This document shows, piece by piece, positions 18,026 through 27,833 of a DNA stretch of 64,000 nucleotides; the first letter of the stretch is position 1, and each line of letters begins with the position of its first letter. The notes below the pieces were generated by a model. It did no database searches. It saw only the letters and a list, made by a program, of their open reading frames with translations, and was not told where the DNA came from. The translations under genes were made by a program, and so were the position numbers. The stretch is from NCBI RefSeq assembly GCF_000426465.1, contig NZ_KE384527.1, positions 272,543 through 336,542 on the forward strand. The letters run 5' to 3'. The stretch comes from Epilithonimonas caeni DSM 17710. Lineage in GTDB: Bacteria > Bacteroidota > Bacteroidia > Flavobacteriales > Weeksellaceae.

Positions 18026-18685
18026 TTAAGAATTCTCTCTCAAATACTTTTCCAAAATCATATCACCACTCGGAATAGAGTTTTTTGCCCAGCGGATTTT
18101 CATTTGGAGTAATTTTTCTTCGGATAATTTATAATCGATATTTGATTTCAACAATTTTTGTTTGAGCTCATACATGCAGATCGCTGCGGCAACAGACACA
18201 TTGAAACTTCTTGTAAATCCAAACATTGGAATGGCCAGAGTTTCATCTGCAAAGTCCAGCAATTCATCCGTAGTTCCTTCCCACTCTGTCCCGAAAACCA
18301 AGGCCAAAGGTTCTTCGATTTTATAATCCGGTAACATTTTTGCGTTGTTTTCGGCAGAGACGGCAACGATTTTATACCCTCTATTTTTTATGTTTTGTAA
18401 AGACTCTATGGTTCTTGGCATTTTCTCTACTTCAACCCAAGTATCTGCACCTTTTGTGACCTTTAGATTTGGTTCGAAATGATTCTCTTTTTCCATCGCC
18501 ACTACTTTGTGAAATCCGCAAGCTTCCACAGAACGGACAATCGCCGCCGCATTTCTGAACTGGTAAATATCTTCCATAACAGGCAGAACAAAATCCGAAC
18601 TTTCTTTGGAGTAATGTTCGATTTTCTGGAAACGTTCTGGTGTTAAGAATTGTTGGAGATATTCGTAAGTGGATTGTAAGTTCAA
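18026..18685 (-). CDS. SpoU/TrmH-type RNA 2-prime-O-methyltransferase
   Basis: SPOUT methylase of about 219 residues using the TTG at 18685. The frame extends to another TTG at 18778, but the extra residues overlap a dispersed repeat and look non-coding; no ATG precedes the conserved part. Motifs: FRNAAAIVRSVEACGFH (motif 1), ALVFGTEWEGTTDELL (motif 2) and IPMFGFTRSFNVSVAAAICMY (motif 3, knot), which make the family firm. Length and motif spacing fit TrmH, which methylates G18 of tRNA; an rRNA target cannot be excluded. The start codon is uncertain. Confidence 0.85.
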   Translation of the reverse strand: MNLQSTYEYLQQFLTPERFQKIEHYSKESSDFVLPVMEDIYQFRNAAAIVRSVEACGFHKVVAMEKENHFEPNLKVTKGADTWVEVEKMPRTIESLQNIKNRGYKIVAVSAENNAKMLPDYKIEEPLALVFGTEWEGTTDELLDFADETLAIPMFGFTRSFNVSVAAAICMYELKQKLLKSNIDYKLSEEKLLQMKIRWAKNSIPSGDMILEKYLRENS

Positions 18686-18758
18686 GGTTTGGGGTTTAAA
18701 ATTGAGTTGTAAATTTCGGGAATTTAGTATTAAAATGCTAAATGTTTTTCTGCAAAAA

Positions 18759-18832
18759 ATTGAACACAAAGTGCACAAAAATTTTTATTAAAAACTGTTT
18801 TAGGTTCACAAAGGCGCTTCGCTTATAAAAGT
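18759..18832. repeat. Half copy of the palindromic element seen at 61831
   Basis: It shares TTGAACACAAAGT and CAAAGGCGCTTCGCTT with the left half of the 61831-61995 element; the right half is missing. Confidence 0.5.
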
Positions 18833-18929
18833 TTTGATATTATATTTTAGACAAGTGTTGAATAGAAGCGTCAGCGCATAAGTGATTGCAGCGGCATCCT
18901 TTTTCTGGATTGGGAAAAGCCTTGGCAGA

Positions 18930-18975
18930 AAAAGATATAGCCCTTCGCCAAGCTCAGGATAAACTTCAGCACGAC
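18930..18975. repeat. Fragment of a dispersed repeat
   Basis: Contains CCCTTCGCCAAGCTCAGGAT, nearly the same as CCCTTCGAAAAGCTCAGGAT at 60083. It lies just past the yidC terminator. Confidence 0.45.
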
Positions 18976-18980
18976 CCAAT

Positions 18981-19004
18981 AAAAAAGCGGTAAAACTTAC
19001 CGCT
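18981..19004 (-). terminator. Intrinsic terminator of yidC
   Basis: An 8-bp perfect stem AGCGGTAA/TTACCGCT with a 3-nt loop, followed on the minus strand by six T. Confidence 0.85.
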
Positions 19005-19010
19005 CTATAT

Positions 19011-20798
19011 TTATTTCTTTTTGTTTCTTGCTTGTTCCTGCAATTTTTGTTGCTCTTGTGCTTTCTCCATCATTTCTCTCATTCTCTTTTGGAACTTACC
19101 TTCTTTCTTAGGCTCTTTCTTTTTGTTTTCCTGAATCTGAGCGTGGATCTTTTTCTCGTCCAGGATGAAATACTTGATGACCAAGATAATCACGATGTTA
19201 ATCGCATTGGATACAAAATAGTACCAAGATAGACCAGACGCAGAGCTATTCAGGAAGAATAAGAACGTGATCGGGAAGATGTACATCAAGACCTTCATAT
19301 TCGGCATCCCTTCTTGTTGAGGCTGCTGAATGTTACCTGATGTCATGATCGTATAAATCAAGATCACAACGGTACAAGCCAAAGCAAATACACTCAAGTG
19401 ATTTCCTAACAACGGAATGTTGGTTCCCCAACTGATGATATCGTCATAAGCCGTCAAATCCGGAACGAACCAGAAGCTTTTCCCTCTAAGGTCCAGCATA
19501 TTCGGGAAGAATCGAAATAGTGCATAGAACAACGGGATCTGAACCAGCGCCGGCAAACAACCCGCCATCTGATTCACGCCGGCCTTCCTATAGACCGCCA
19601 TTGTTTCCTGTTGTTTTTTCATCGGGTCTGCATCCTTGAACTTGGCATTAACCTCATCAATTTCCGGACGAATAACCTTCATCATTGCACTTAGTTTGTG
19701 CTGTTTGAACATTACCGGAGACAAAATCAATTTCACGATGATCGTCATCCAGAAAATGGCCCAACCTGCTGCGATCCCCCAGCCTGAAAGCAAATTGTAT
19801 AACGGAATAAATACATATCTGTTCAATGAACCGATGAATGACCAGCCTAACGGCAGAATCTCATCAAAGTTCTTGTCATAAGATTTAAGAAGGTCGATAT
19901 CCAAAGGCATAAAATACCAAGTAAAATCCTGATTCAACTCGTTTCCGGCCAAGTTTACCTGGCCATCATAATTGAATTTTTTCAGGTATTCGCCTTCCGG
20001 AATAGCTTCCTGGAAACCTTTAGATTTTGTAAAACCATTTTTAGCCTCGATAACTGCGGAGAAAAACTGTTGCTTGATACCAATCCAGTTAAGTGTTTCG
20101 TCCGGCTCATCCATATCAGAACGAGCGTCGTAATCGTAATCTTTATAATTATTGAACGCATAAGCAAACTCGGTGTGAGTTTCTTCCTGCGAACGTCCTT
20201 TTTCTGCACTTCTTACGTTGTAATTCCAGATGAAATTAGCTTTACCATCATTCACAACACTAGCCAGGCCTTGTGTTTTCACTTGAAAATCAACAGTATA
20301 TTTAGCTTTTAGCGTATAGATGAATTGGATAACGGCGTTCCCAACTTTAGAGTTAAGTGTTACTACATTTCCTGCAACTTGTGGTGCAAACACCAAATCT
20401 TTTGTATTGAAAACCTTACCTGCTTTATCCGTGAATTGGAATCCGTAACTTGCATTATTGTTGCTGAAAAGATATAATGGTTTTCCGCCAAACGCCTCGA
20501 ATTTATTCAGTCTCACAGAACTCAATTGCCCACCAACACTAGAGAACTCAAGAGATAACTCATCATTCTGAAGGTTTACTTTCTGAACAGAATTTGGTGT
20601 TACAGTAGCCGCATTCAGGTTGGTTGCAGCAGGTTTGGATTTTATAGTCTGCTCTGTTTTTTTAGCTTCCAGAGCTAATTTTTCTTGTTCGGCCTGTGCA
20701 TTTCGGTTTTGGAAATAAAACATAAAACCGATGAGAATCATAGAAAAAATACCGAAGCTAATCAGTTGTTTTTTGTCTAATCCGTTGTTTTGTTGCAT
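19011..20798 (-). CDS. yidC: Membrane protein insertase YidC
   Basis: 595 residues from ATG 20798 (MQQNNGLDKKQ). Inserts proteins into the inner membrane, alone or with Sec. It has an N-terminal membrane segment, a large periplasmic domain (about 50-340), then the conserved five-segment core with GWGIAAGWAIFWMTIIVK and MAGCLPALVQIPLFYALFRFFP, and a lysine-rich C-terminal tail as in other Bacteroidota. Not interrupted. It is downstream of pyrG on the same strand, 169 bp apart, with a repeat between. Confidence 0.97.
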   Translation of the reverse strand: MQQNNGLDKKQLISFGIFSMILIGFMFYFQNRNAQAEQEKLALEAKKTEQTIKSKPAATNLNAATVTPNSVQKVNLQNDELSLEFSSVGGQLSSVRLNKFEAFGGKPLYLFSNNNASYGFQFTDKAGKVFNTKDLVFAPQVAGNVVTLNSKVGNAVIQFIYTLKAKYTVDFQVKTQGLASVVNDGKANFIWNYNVRSAEKGRSQEETHTEFAYAFNNYKDYDYDARSDMDEPDETLNWIGIKQQFFSAVIEAKNGFTKSKGFQEAIPEGEYLKKFNYDGQVNLAGNELNQDFTWYFMPLDIDLLKSYDKNFDEILPLGWSFIGSLNRYVFIPLYNLLSGWGIAAGWAIFWMTIIVKLILSPVMFKQHKLSAMMKVIRPEIDEVNAKFKDADPMKKQQETMAVYRKAGVNQMAGCLPALVQIPLFYALFRFFPNMLDLRGKSFWFVPDLTAYDDIISWGTNIPLLGNHLSVFALACTVVILIYTIMTSGNIQQPQQEGMPNMKVLMYIFPITFLFFLNSSASGLSWYYFVSNAINIVIILVIKYFILDEKKIHAQIQENKKKEPKKEGKFQKRMREMMEKAQEQQKLQEQARNKKK

Positions 20799-20840
20799 TA
20801 TAGAATTGAGTTTAAAGTTTAAGGTCAATGATTTGAAAAG

Positions 20841-20864
20841 TCTTCGAGAACCTCAGACTGACAT
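20841..20864. repeat. CTTCGAGAACCTCAG-type dispersed repeat
   Basis: One short copy of the repeat family also seen at 59187, 60050 and within rsmE. It lies in the pyrG-yidC gap. Confidence 0.55.
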
Positions 20865-20967
20865 TTCAGAAACCTACATCATTTTGGTCTGCAAAAATAG
20901 GTTTTATTTTTCAGATTCCGTTATAAAGACGAATGGCCCAGAGAAATACTTTGAGCCATTCATTAAT

Positions 20968-22581
20968 TTATGATTTATTCTTAACCGTTGCGCTGATAAA
21001 AGCTTTGAACAATGGATGCGGTGTAGCCACTGTACTTTTATATTCCGGATGATATTGGACACCAACGTAGAACGGATGGTCTTTCAGTTCCAGAGTTTCT
21101 ACGAGATCCGTCTCAGGATTCAGCCCGCTTGGCGTTAATCCTTTATCCTCGAAGTCTTTTTTATAATCACTATTGAACTCATATCTGTGACGATGGCGTT
21201 CAGAAATGGTTTTCGCACCATAAACTTCTGCCAGTTTGGAACCCGTTTTCAAAGCACATTTCCAAGCGCCAAGACGCATAGTGCCGCCTTTGTCTACCAC
21301 ATTTTTCTGCTCTTCCATCAAAGAAATCACCGGGTCTGGTGTAGAAGTATCGAACTCCATACTGTTGGCTTTGGTCAGTCCCAGAACATTTCTGGCGAAT
21401 TCTATCGTCATGATCTGCATTCCCAGACAAATTCCCAACAAAGGTACCTTGTTCTCTCTTGCATATTTAGCTGCCTGGATCTTGCCTTCGATACCTCTGT
21501 CTCCGAAACCTGGTGCAATCAAGATCCCATCAACACCATTCAATAGTTTTTCGGCACCTTCCTGTTCGATATCACCACTGTAAACCCATCTTACCTTCAC
21601 TTCGGTTTCCATATCAGAACCAGCGTGGATAAACGCTTCGGCAATGGATTTATAAGAATCCTGAAGCGAAACATATTTTCCAACCAATGCAATTTCCACA
21701 CTTCGTTTCGGGTTTTTATATTTTTTAAGGAATGATTTCCAGTCTTTCAGGTTGACATCTTTTCCTACGGGTAGATTCAGCTCTTTAAGAACCACTTCAT
21801 CAAAATTCTGTTTCTGAAGATATAGTGGAACTTCATAAATTGTATCCATATCGATACATTCGATGACGTTTTCCAGTCCTACGTTGCAGAACTGAGCCAG
21901 TTTCGAACGTAAATCTTTCGGAATGGTGTGTTCCGTTCTACAAACCAAAACGTCCGCCTGAATCCCGCTTTCCATCAGTTGACGAACAGAATGTTGAGAA
22001 GGTTTGGTCTTCAATTCACCACTTGATGACAAATAGGGCAACAATGTCAAATGAATAACCATAGAATTATTCTTGCCTAATTCCCATTGTAACTGGCGAA
22101 CACTTTCTATATAAGGTAGAGATTCTATATCGCCTACAGTTCCACCAATTTCGGTAATAATGATGTCGTAATCTTTCTTGGAAAGGATTTTTATTCTGCG
22201 CTTGATTTCATTGGTAATGTGCGGAATTACCTGAACGGTCTTTCCTAGAAAATCTCCTTTTCGTTCCTTTTCAATAACCGTCTGGTAAATCCTTCCGGTT
22301 GTAACGTTGTTGTTTTGAGAAGTTGGCGAATCCAGAAAACGCTCGTAATGCCCAAGGTCCAGGTCTGTTTCTGCGCCATCTTCGGTCACATAACATTCGC
22401 CGTGCTCATAGGGATTTAGGGTTCCGGGATCGATGTTGATATAAGGGTCCAGCTTTTGGATGGTAACTTTGAAACCGCGGGATTTAAGAAGAAGTCCCAA
22501 AGATGCGGAAACAATACCCTTACCAAGTGACGATGTTACACCTCCTGTCACAAAGATGTATTTCGTTTCTTTTTTACTCAT
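20968..22581 (-). CDS. pyrG: CTP synthase
   Basis: 537 residues from ATG 22581 (MSKKETKYIFVTGG). It converts UTP and glutamine to CTP. The N-terminal synthetase domain has GGVTSSLGKGI and the C-terminal glutamine amidotransferase domain has the nucleophile block GICLGMQ and a late HPEY histidine/glutamate pair. Full length. A complete promoter lies at 22597-22627 and predicts a leader of only about 11 nt. Confidence 0.98.
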   Translation of the reverse strand: MSKKETKYIFVTGGVTSSLGKGIVSASLGLLLKSRGFKVTIQKLDPYINIDPGTLNPYEHGECYVTEDGAETDLDLGHYERFLDSPTSQNNNVTTGRIYQTVIEKERKGDFLGKTVQVIPHITNEIKRRIKILSKKDYDIIITEIGGTVGDIESLPYIESVRQLQWELGKNNSMVIHLTLLPYLSSSGELKTKPSQHSVRQLMESGIQADVLVCRTEHTIPKDLRSKLAQFCNVGLENVIECIDMDTIYEVPLYLQKQNFDEVVLKELNLPVGKDVNLKDWKSFLKKYKNPKRSVEIALVGKYVSLQDSYKSIAEAFIHAGSDMETEVKVRWVYSGDIEQEGAEKLLNGVDGILIAPGFGDRGIEGKIQAAKYARENKVPLLGICLGMQIMTIEFARNVLGLTKANSMEFDTSTPDPVISLMEEQKNVVDKGGTMRLGAWKCALKTGSKLAEVYGAKTISERHRHRYEFNSDYKKDFEDKGLTPSGLNPETDLVETLELKDHPFYVGVQYHPEYKSTVATPHPLFKAFISATVKNKS

Positions 22582-22596
22582 TAGATTAGGTTTGTG

Positions 22597-22627
22597 CAAA
22601 GTTAAAGCATCTGGACTTAAAAAACAA
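22597..22627 (-). promoter_or_regulatory. Complete promoter of pyrG
   Basis: On the minus strand: TTG (22627-22625), 20-bp spacer, TAACTTTG (22604-22597). Both elements and the spacing are consensus. Confidence 0.75.
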
Positions 22628-22747
22628 TTTTAGGGGAACAATTAGGGTTTTGTTAACGATTAATAAATATAGCAAAGTCCCAAAAAATTTAAATAAAATC
22701 TGTGTTTATAAGTCGCAAAGTTTGCATCATACTGAAAATTTGAATTA

Positions 22748-22828
22748 CCCGCAGCCCGGCTTGAGTGGAGCTCTTTTTCTTTTTGAGAAAAAGAAAAAAG
22801 CGGGAACGGAAGACGGATTAAGCTGCCC
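22748..22828 (+). repeat. GC-ended hairpin repeat, forward copy
   Basis: It begins CCCGCAGCCCGGCTTGAG, has a central CTTTTTCTTTTT/AAAAAGAAAAAAG hairpin and ends GGATTAAGCTGCCC. An inverted copy is at 28296-28378 and a split copy at 60030-60127. Confidence 0.7.
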
Positions 22829-22835
22829 AAATAAT

Positions 22836-22866
22836 AAAAACCCACACCAATTATTGATGCAGGTTT
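22836..22866 (-). terminator. Intrinsic terminator of the T9SS protein at 22889
   Basis: Minus-strand stem AAACCTGCATCA / TGGTGTGGGTTT with several G-U pairs, followed by a run of T. It starts 22 bp past the stop codon. Confidence 0.65.
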
Positions 22867-22888
22867 TTCTCATATTTATGAAGAAGAA

Positions 22889-24886
22889 TTATTTCTTGAT
22901 AACCTTGAACGTTTTTATTTTTCCGTCTTTGGTTGTTGCTTTCACAACGTAAGTTCCTGTAATTAATGTTGATAAATCCAATTGAACTTTCGATTGATTA
23001 AGACTTGTGAAGCTTCTCACCAATTTACCTTCAATATTGTAAACTGAAACATTGGTTACATCTTTCTCACTTACAAGATTCAGAATATCTTTTACCGGGT
23101 TCGGATAATAACTCACTGATTTTGAATTAACATCATCTACACCAAGAGATTCTTTCACATCCAATGTGTAATCCTCTGCCTGACCGTAACCGTAGATTGA
23201 GTTGTCGCAAGGTGTCGTGATAGATGCATCCCAGTTCAGCATCACTCTCATTCTTGCTTTACCTACTGTTGCCGTAGAAGGAACTGCAATGTTACCAGTA
23301 ATCTGAGCACCATCCATTCCATCAGAAGTCATTGCGCCTACTTCATAGATTTCACCGGCGTCTGTAAACACACCGTTTTGATTCCAGTCTACGAAAACTG
23401 TTGCATAATCGTAACCAGTATTGGTGTTAGCTTCTATAGCGATTGGATATTCGCTGCCCTGGTACACTTCTCCCACTTTGTCCAGATAATATTCGTTAGC
23501 CTGACTAGAATATGGGTCTGATGCATTATCGATTCCTGCAAACTGAACTTTTGTAATAGCATCTACTCCGAATTGTGGTGTTACAGAACAATAGACATCA
23601 TTAACAGTCACTTGGAAAGAACATACATAAACGATTTTTCCATCTGCATCCACCAAATTGTGGACAACGTTTGTCACACCAATCGGGAACTGGGAACCGG
23701 ACTCGTAACCAGAAACCAACACGGTCTGCAATCCTGTAGAAGATGATGAACCACAAGTCACCGGCAATGTATAATTAACAACTGCTGAAGTTTCCGAAGC
23801 ACTTGATATTGTTGTTTCGATATTGTCAGGACAAGTGATCGAACAATCGTTACTGCTTAATAAAAGATTATTGAGGTTAATTGCCCAACCAGCAGCAAAG
23901 AATGGCGGAATAGAATTATCAAACCCTGCAATAAAATTTCCGTTTGCAGAAATCCCCATTGCTGTTCCTAATTTTCCGTCAAAAGTTGTAACAGCTACAT
24001 TCTGGCTCGTTAAAATATCTTTCAGGAAAACAGGATTGGAGCTCAAAGAAGGATGATAGATAATTACTTCTCTATTTCCAGCCTGTCCTGCGTAACCTAC
24101 TGCAATCCCATTTTCCGAGATGGATGTGAATGTAGCAGAATCATATCCTGCCGGCACATTGAATGATTTGAAAACCCCTGTATTGATATCATAGATGAAA
24201 GGCTTATAATCCTTGCTTCCTACAACTTGTCCTGCATCATTGATATCAGCCGCTTCGCCATATCCCAGCTCACCGATATAATGTACAACACCATCCGGCG
24301 TATAATAGACAGGAATCCAATACGTACTTCCGTTGATAGAATATTTATTCACAAATCCAGCTACAATTCCCGAACTGTTAATTCCTTCTCCTCTTCCGTA
24401 CTCAAAAGAACCGTCACCGTCCAGTTTTTTAATTGTTCCTGCTTCTGTATCATAGATGTAGGCATAACTGCCAGAAACATCTACTGAGATTTGTCCCGTT
24501 ACATATTTGCTGTTTTCAGAAATAGCATTGGCACTACTGAACCAACTGTTTCCCGGAACATCCCCTGGAAAATAGCCTATAGCTGTCCAAGTCCCATTTT
24601 TTCTATAGCCGGCTTGGCCAATGCTTTCCCCCTCTTCTGTTGTGAAAGCCATTGTTCCCGCGACATCTCCAGAGCTATTAAGCCGGTTAGTAGCTTCCCC
24701 TCCTTCTGTTGGTGTAGTAATACCAGTAGCAAAATCATAGTAGGCACCAGAGTGAATCCCTTTCCCGCTGTCATTGATATCATAAAGACGCGATCCCATG
24801 CCATCCAGAACTTTCAGTTCTATCTGCTGGGCATTGATCTCTGACATTGTCATAATGCCCAGGAAAAGTAAGTAAACTTTTTTCAT
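22889..24886 (-). CDS. T9SS-exported protein with HAF-type repeats and GEVED domain
   Basis: 665 residues. A signal peptide (1-19, MKKVYLLFLGIMTMSEINA) is followed by repeats of the form DINDAGQVVGS and SSGDVAGT (about 30-320), which resemble the extracellular HAF repeats and may fold as a beta-propeller. A cysteine-rich linker (about 340-430), a GEVED domain ending GQAEDYTLDV (about 430-575) and a YPNP T9SS sorting tail (about 585-665) follow. A cell-surface or secreted role is likely. Substrate unknown. Divergent from the TPR-AraC gene. Confidence 0.85.
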   Translation of the reverse strand: MKKVYLLFLGIMTMSEINAQQIELKVLDGMGSRLYDINDSGKGIHSGAYYDFATGITTPTEGGEATNRLNSSGDVAGTMAFTTEEGESIGQAGYRKNGTWTAIGYFPGDVPGNSWFSSANAISENSKYVTGQISVDVSGSYAYIYDTEAGTIKKLDGDGSFEYGRGEGINSSGIVAGFVNKYSINGSTYWIPVYYTPDGVVHYIGELGYGEAADINDAGQVVGSKDYKPFIYDINTGVFKSFNVPAGYDSATFTSISENGIAVGYAGQAGNREVIIYHPSLSSNPVFLKDILTSQNVAVTTFDGKLGTAMGISANGNFIAGFDNSIPPFFAAGWAINLNNLLLSSNDCSITCPDNIETTISSASETSAVVNYTLPVTCGSSSSTGLQTVLVSGYESGSQFPIGVTNVVHNLVDADGKIVYVCSFQVTVNDVYCSVTPQFGVDAITKVQFAGIDNASDPYSSQANEYYLDKVGEVYQGSEYPIAIEANTNTGYDYATVFVDWNQNGVFTDAGEIYEVGAMTSDGMDGAQITGNIAVPSTATVGKARMRVMLNWDASITTPCDNSIYGYGQAEDYTLDVKESLGVDDVNSKSVSYYPNPVKDILNLVSEKDVTNVSVYNIEGKLVRSFTSLNQSKVQLDLSTLITGTYVVKATTKDGKIKTFKVIKK

Positions 24887-25063
24887 AATAAATAATTAAT
24901 ATTAATAGTAATTTTTCTTCTGCAGAAATAATGATATTGTTTTAAAAACTCTTTTACAATGTTATATCTTAATGATGTCAATTCCTAAAGTTTATCTTTT
25001 ATAATTCGTGAATTTCTAAAATATAAAAACTTTAAAATATTAATTATCAATAATTTACACAAA

Positions 25064-25071
25064 CAAACTTA
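25064..25071 (-). promoter_or_regulatory. Promoter -7 box for the T9SS protein at 22889-24886
   Basis: TAAGTTTG on the minus strand, a full match, implying a leader of about 170 nt in an A/T-rich gap. No -33 TTG seen. Confidence 0.4.
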
Positions 25072-25128
25072 TTAGTACTTTTTCGATAAAGAATTATTAA
25101 AATTCATCAAAATAACAAATAAAAAAAC

Positions 25129-25136
25129 TATTTTTG
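25129..25136 (+). promoter_or_regulatory. Promoter -7 box of the TPR-AraC regulator
   Basis: TATTTTTG ends 4 bp before the ATG at 25141, so the transcript would begin at or next to the start codon (leaderless). Confidence 0.5.
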
Positions 25137-25140
25137 TAGT

Positions 25141-26712
25141 ATGTTCAGGGTATTTTTTTTGTGGTTGATGGTCTATTCCGGCGTTATTTTGACATCGGCG
25201 CAAAGCAATCCAGAAACTTTGCAACTTCTCGACAAAGCTTACAAAAGTCTTTACGAAAACCCGGACAATGCTTTCCAGATTCTTCAGAATATTGATGAAA
25301 ATAAGGAACCGGAGCTCATCAAACAACGTGTTAAAATCATATTGTCAAGAGCCTATAATTTCAAAGGCGAATATGCCAAATCCATAGAGCAGTCCATTGA
25401 TAAAAATCTGAACGAAAATAGAAACGACAACAATTCCCTCTATGCCGATTACGCTTTAGCTCAGCAATATCAATCACTTAGACTTTACAAACAGTCGATA
25501 AGGATCTCTCAGAATCTTGTCGATAAAGCTTCGAAGATAAAGTCCCAGAATTATCCGGAGAACCTGATGGCGTACATCTATCAACTGAATGCCTCCAATC
25601 TGATGGTTCAGAAAAAGCTGAAAGAAGCCGAGGAAAACCTGAGGCAAAGTAACGCATTGCTAAAAGATCCTGATGAAGATTTTTTAATTTCCATTGAAAA
25701 CCAAATCTATCAGACTTTCATTTATATTACTCAAAATCAAATTGATAAAGCCGAAAACATTGTTAATGATATAGAGGCAAAGCTTAATAAAAATCCTCAG
25801 TACATTTTCCTGAGAGCTTTCAATCTTGATAATCTTGGAAGAATCTATTTCCTCAAAAAAGATTACGCTGGATCTGCCGAACATCTTAACAAGGCTCTGG
25901 AATTAATTCAAAATTCCAGTTACAATCCTTTGAAAAACAGGATCTATGATGATTTGTCCAAGAATTATCTGGCTTTGAAAAATGATAAACTATACCAGCA
26001 ATATTATTCTGTTTACAAAGAACAGACGGATAAACTCGACCAAAATAAAAAAGAGGCCTTGCGTGATCTGATCAAGCTTAATGAGCAATATGAGACCAAA
26101 CGAATAGAAAATTCCCACAACAGTTTCGTGAGCAATGTTCTGATTATTTCCGTTGTTTGTCTGATCGGAATTTTAGCGGTCATCTTCATGAGTATTTCTG
26201 AGAAGAGAAAGGCCAGATCAATTCAGAAACAAATCGATTTCTACACAAAACAGCAGGATTTTATTAAAAAAATTGATGAAAACAAAACTGTTGTTGAACC
26301 AAAAATTGGTAAAATAGATTCAGATATTTCTAAAAAAACGCCACTCATTTCCAAAGAAAAAGAAGCGGATATTCTTTCCCGTCTCGAAGAATTTGAAAAA
26401 TCAGAAAAATTCCTGAATCGCGATATGTCTCTTGCTGTTCTCGCAGGACAATTGGAAACCAATACAAAATATCTTTCGGAAGTCATCAACAAATACAAAG
26501 AAAAAAATTACAACAATTACATCAACGAACTAAGAATCAATTACATTGCCTATCTCCTGAAAACCGATTCTGCTTATCTTAATTATAAAGTAAGTTATTT
26601 GGCCGAGAAAGCAGGATTCTCCTCCCACAGTGCATTCACTACAGTTTTCAAGTCTGTAACTGGGATTTCTCCAAACACTTACATCCAACAATTGACCCAG
26701 AACAAACAATGA
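25141..26712 (+). CDS. TPR-transmembrane-AraC regulator
   Basis: 523 residues. A signal sequence (1-21, MFRVFFLWLMVYSGVILTSA), TPR helices (about 25-300), a membrane segment (about 329-352), a linker, and a C-terminal AraC/XylS double HTH (about 425-518, with YLAEKAGFSSHSAF and FKSVTGISPNTY). The form implies a one-component envelope sensor acting directly on DNA. The next gene overlaps it by 4 bp (ATGA) and encodes a matching TPR protein without the DNA-binding part. A promoter box right at the start predicts a leaderless message. Confidence 0.85.
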   Translation: MFRVFFLWLMVYSGVILTSAQSNPETLQLLDKAYKSLYENPDNAFQILQNIDENKEPELIKQRVKIILSRAYNFKGEYAKSIEQSIDKNLNENRNDNNSLYADYALAQQYQSLRLYKQSIRISQNLVDKASKIKSQNYPENLMAYIYQLNASNLMVQKKLKEAEENLRQSNALLKDPDEDFLISIENQIYQTFIYITQNQIDKAENIVNDIEAKLNKNPQYIFLRAFNLDNLGRIYFLKKDYAGSAEHLNKALELIQNSSYNPLKNRIYDDLSKNYLALKNDKLYQQYYSVYKEQTDKLDQNKKEALRDLIKLNEQYETKRIENSHNSFVSNVLIISVVCLIGILAVIFMSISEKRKARSIQKQIDFYTKQQDFIKKIDENKTVVEPKIGKIDSDISKKTPLISKEKEADILSRLEEFEKSEKFLNRDMSLAVLAGQLETNTKYLSEVINKYKEKNYNNYINELRINYIAYLLKTDSAYLNYKVSYLAEKAGFSSHSAFTTVFKSVTGISPNTYIQQLTQNKQ

Positions 26713-27830
26713 AACGCTACCTTTTCATATTAATTATTTTCTCATTTGCCGGGATTTTCAAATCCCAGTACAACGAGCAATTGTATAAAAAGGCACTTTC
26801 CGACATTTACCAAAACCCTGATAACTCCCAGAAAATAGCTCAGGAAATGTTGAAAGATGAGAAAAACCCGGACAACCTCATCAAGCTTTACAAACTGATG
26901 TCACATTCTTACATTTCAAAAAGGGATTTTGACAAATCGCTGGATTGGATCCTGAAGATGAAAGAACTAAGTAAAAATGTTACCAACCCAGAACAGAAAG
27001 TAAAAATCCTAAACGCCACGTCTATACAATATCAGCAGATGGGACTCAACAGCAAGACCTTGGAAATCCTGGATGAATCTTATCAAATTTGCAATCAGCT
27101 TCCGGACGGAAAATTCAAGACCTATTATCTTGGTCTCAATTCTGCGTTAAGAGGTTTGGTCTATAAATCTCAGGACAACAACGAGCTGGCTTTGGAAAAA
27201 CTTCTCATCGGTCTGGATTACATAAAAAAAGTCGGAAACTATGATAACGCCATTCCCAACACCAGTGTTTTCCTGTACAATATCGGTTATTGTTATTTTT
27301 ATCTGAAAAGATATCAAGAAGCTGAAAAGTACTTCCTGAGATCTGCCGAAGTCGCAAAAGCTGCTAATGCAGAAAGTTTAGAAGCCTTCGCTTACAAAGG
27401 TCTTTCGGAAAACTTCACTGTTTTGGGAAAACATCAGGAAGCGATAGAGCTTTTGAAAAAATCTGTCAATCTGTCCAAAAAAGTAGGCGACCTTGTCCTG
27501 AGCGAAGGAATTTATAAAGGTTTTTCTGACAATTATCTCGCTCTTCAAGATTGGAACAATTATGAAGTGTACAATAAGCTGTACATCGAGACCAAATTTG
27601 CAAGAGAACAAAGCGAGCTTGCTTCCCTCAACAAAAGCATCGATGTCCTGAATCAGGAAAACAATAAAAAAATAGAGGAACAAAAAAACAGATTGAGAAT
27701 CATAAGCTTCATTATTATCGCCATTTCTTCAACCTTGTTTATTTGGTTTCTTCTTAAATTTATCCAGCACAAAAAACGCAACAAATTATTAATAGAAAAG
27801 CTCAATCAAATAAACAAAATCACGACCTGA
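26709..27830 (+). CDS. TPR protein with C-terminal membrane anchor, partner of the AraC regulator
   Basis: 373 residues starting inside the stop region of the preceding gene (ATGA overlap), so translation is probably coupled. A signal peptide (1-19) and TPR helices (about 20-320) resemble those of the upstream regulator, including the DIYQNPDNSQ start. A membrane segment (about 329-350) and only 20 more residues follow, so there is no HTH. It could form a complex with, or titrate, the upstream sensor. That role is inference. Confidence 0.8.
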   Translation: MKRYLFILIIFSFAGIFKSQYNEQLYKKALSDIYQNPDNSQKIAQEMLKDEKNPDNLIKLYKLMSHSYISKRDFDKSLDWILKMKELSKNVTNPEQKVKILNATSIQYQQMGLNSKTLEILDESYQICNQLPDGKFKTYYLGLNSALRGLVYKSQDNNELALEKLLIGLDYIKKVGNYDNAIPNTSVFLYNIGYCYFYLKRYQEAEKYFLRSAEVAKAANAESLEAFAYKGLSENFTVLGKHQEAIELLKKSVNLSKKVGDLVLSEGIYKGFSDNYLALQDWNNYEVYNKLYIETKFAREQSELASLNKSIDVLNQENNKKIEEQKNRLRIISFIIIAISSTLFIWFLLKFIQHKKRNKLLIEKLNQINKITT

Positions 27831-27833
27831 AAA

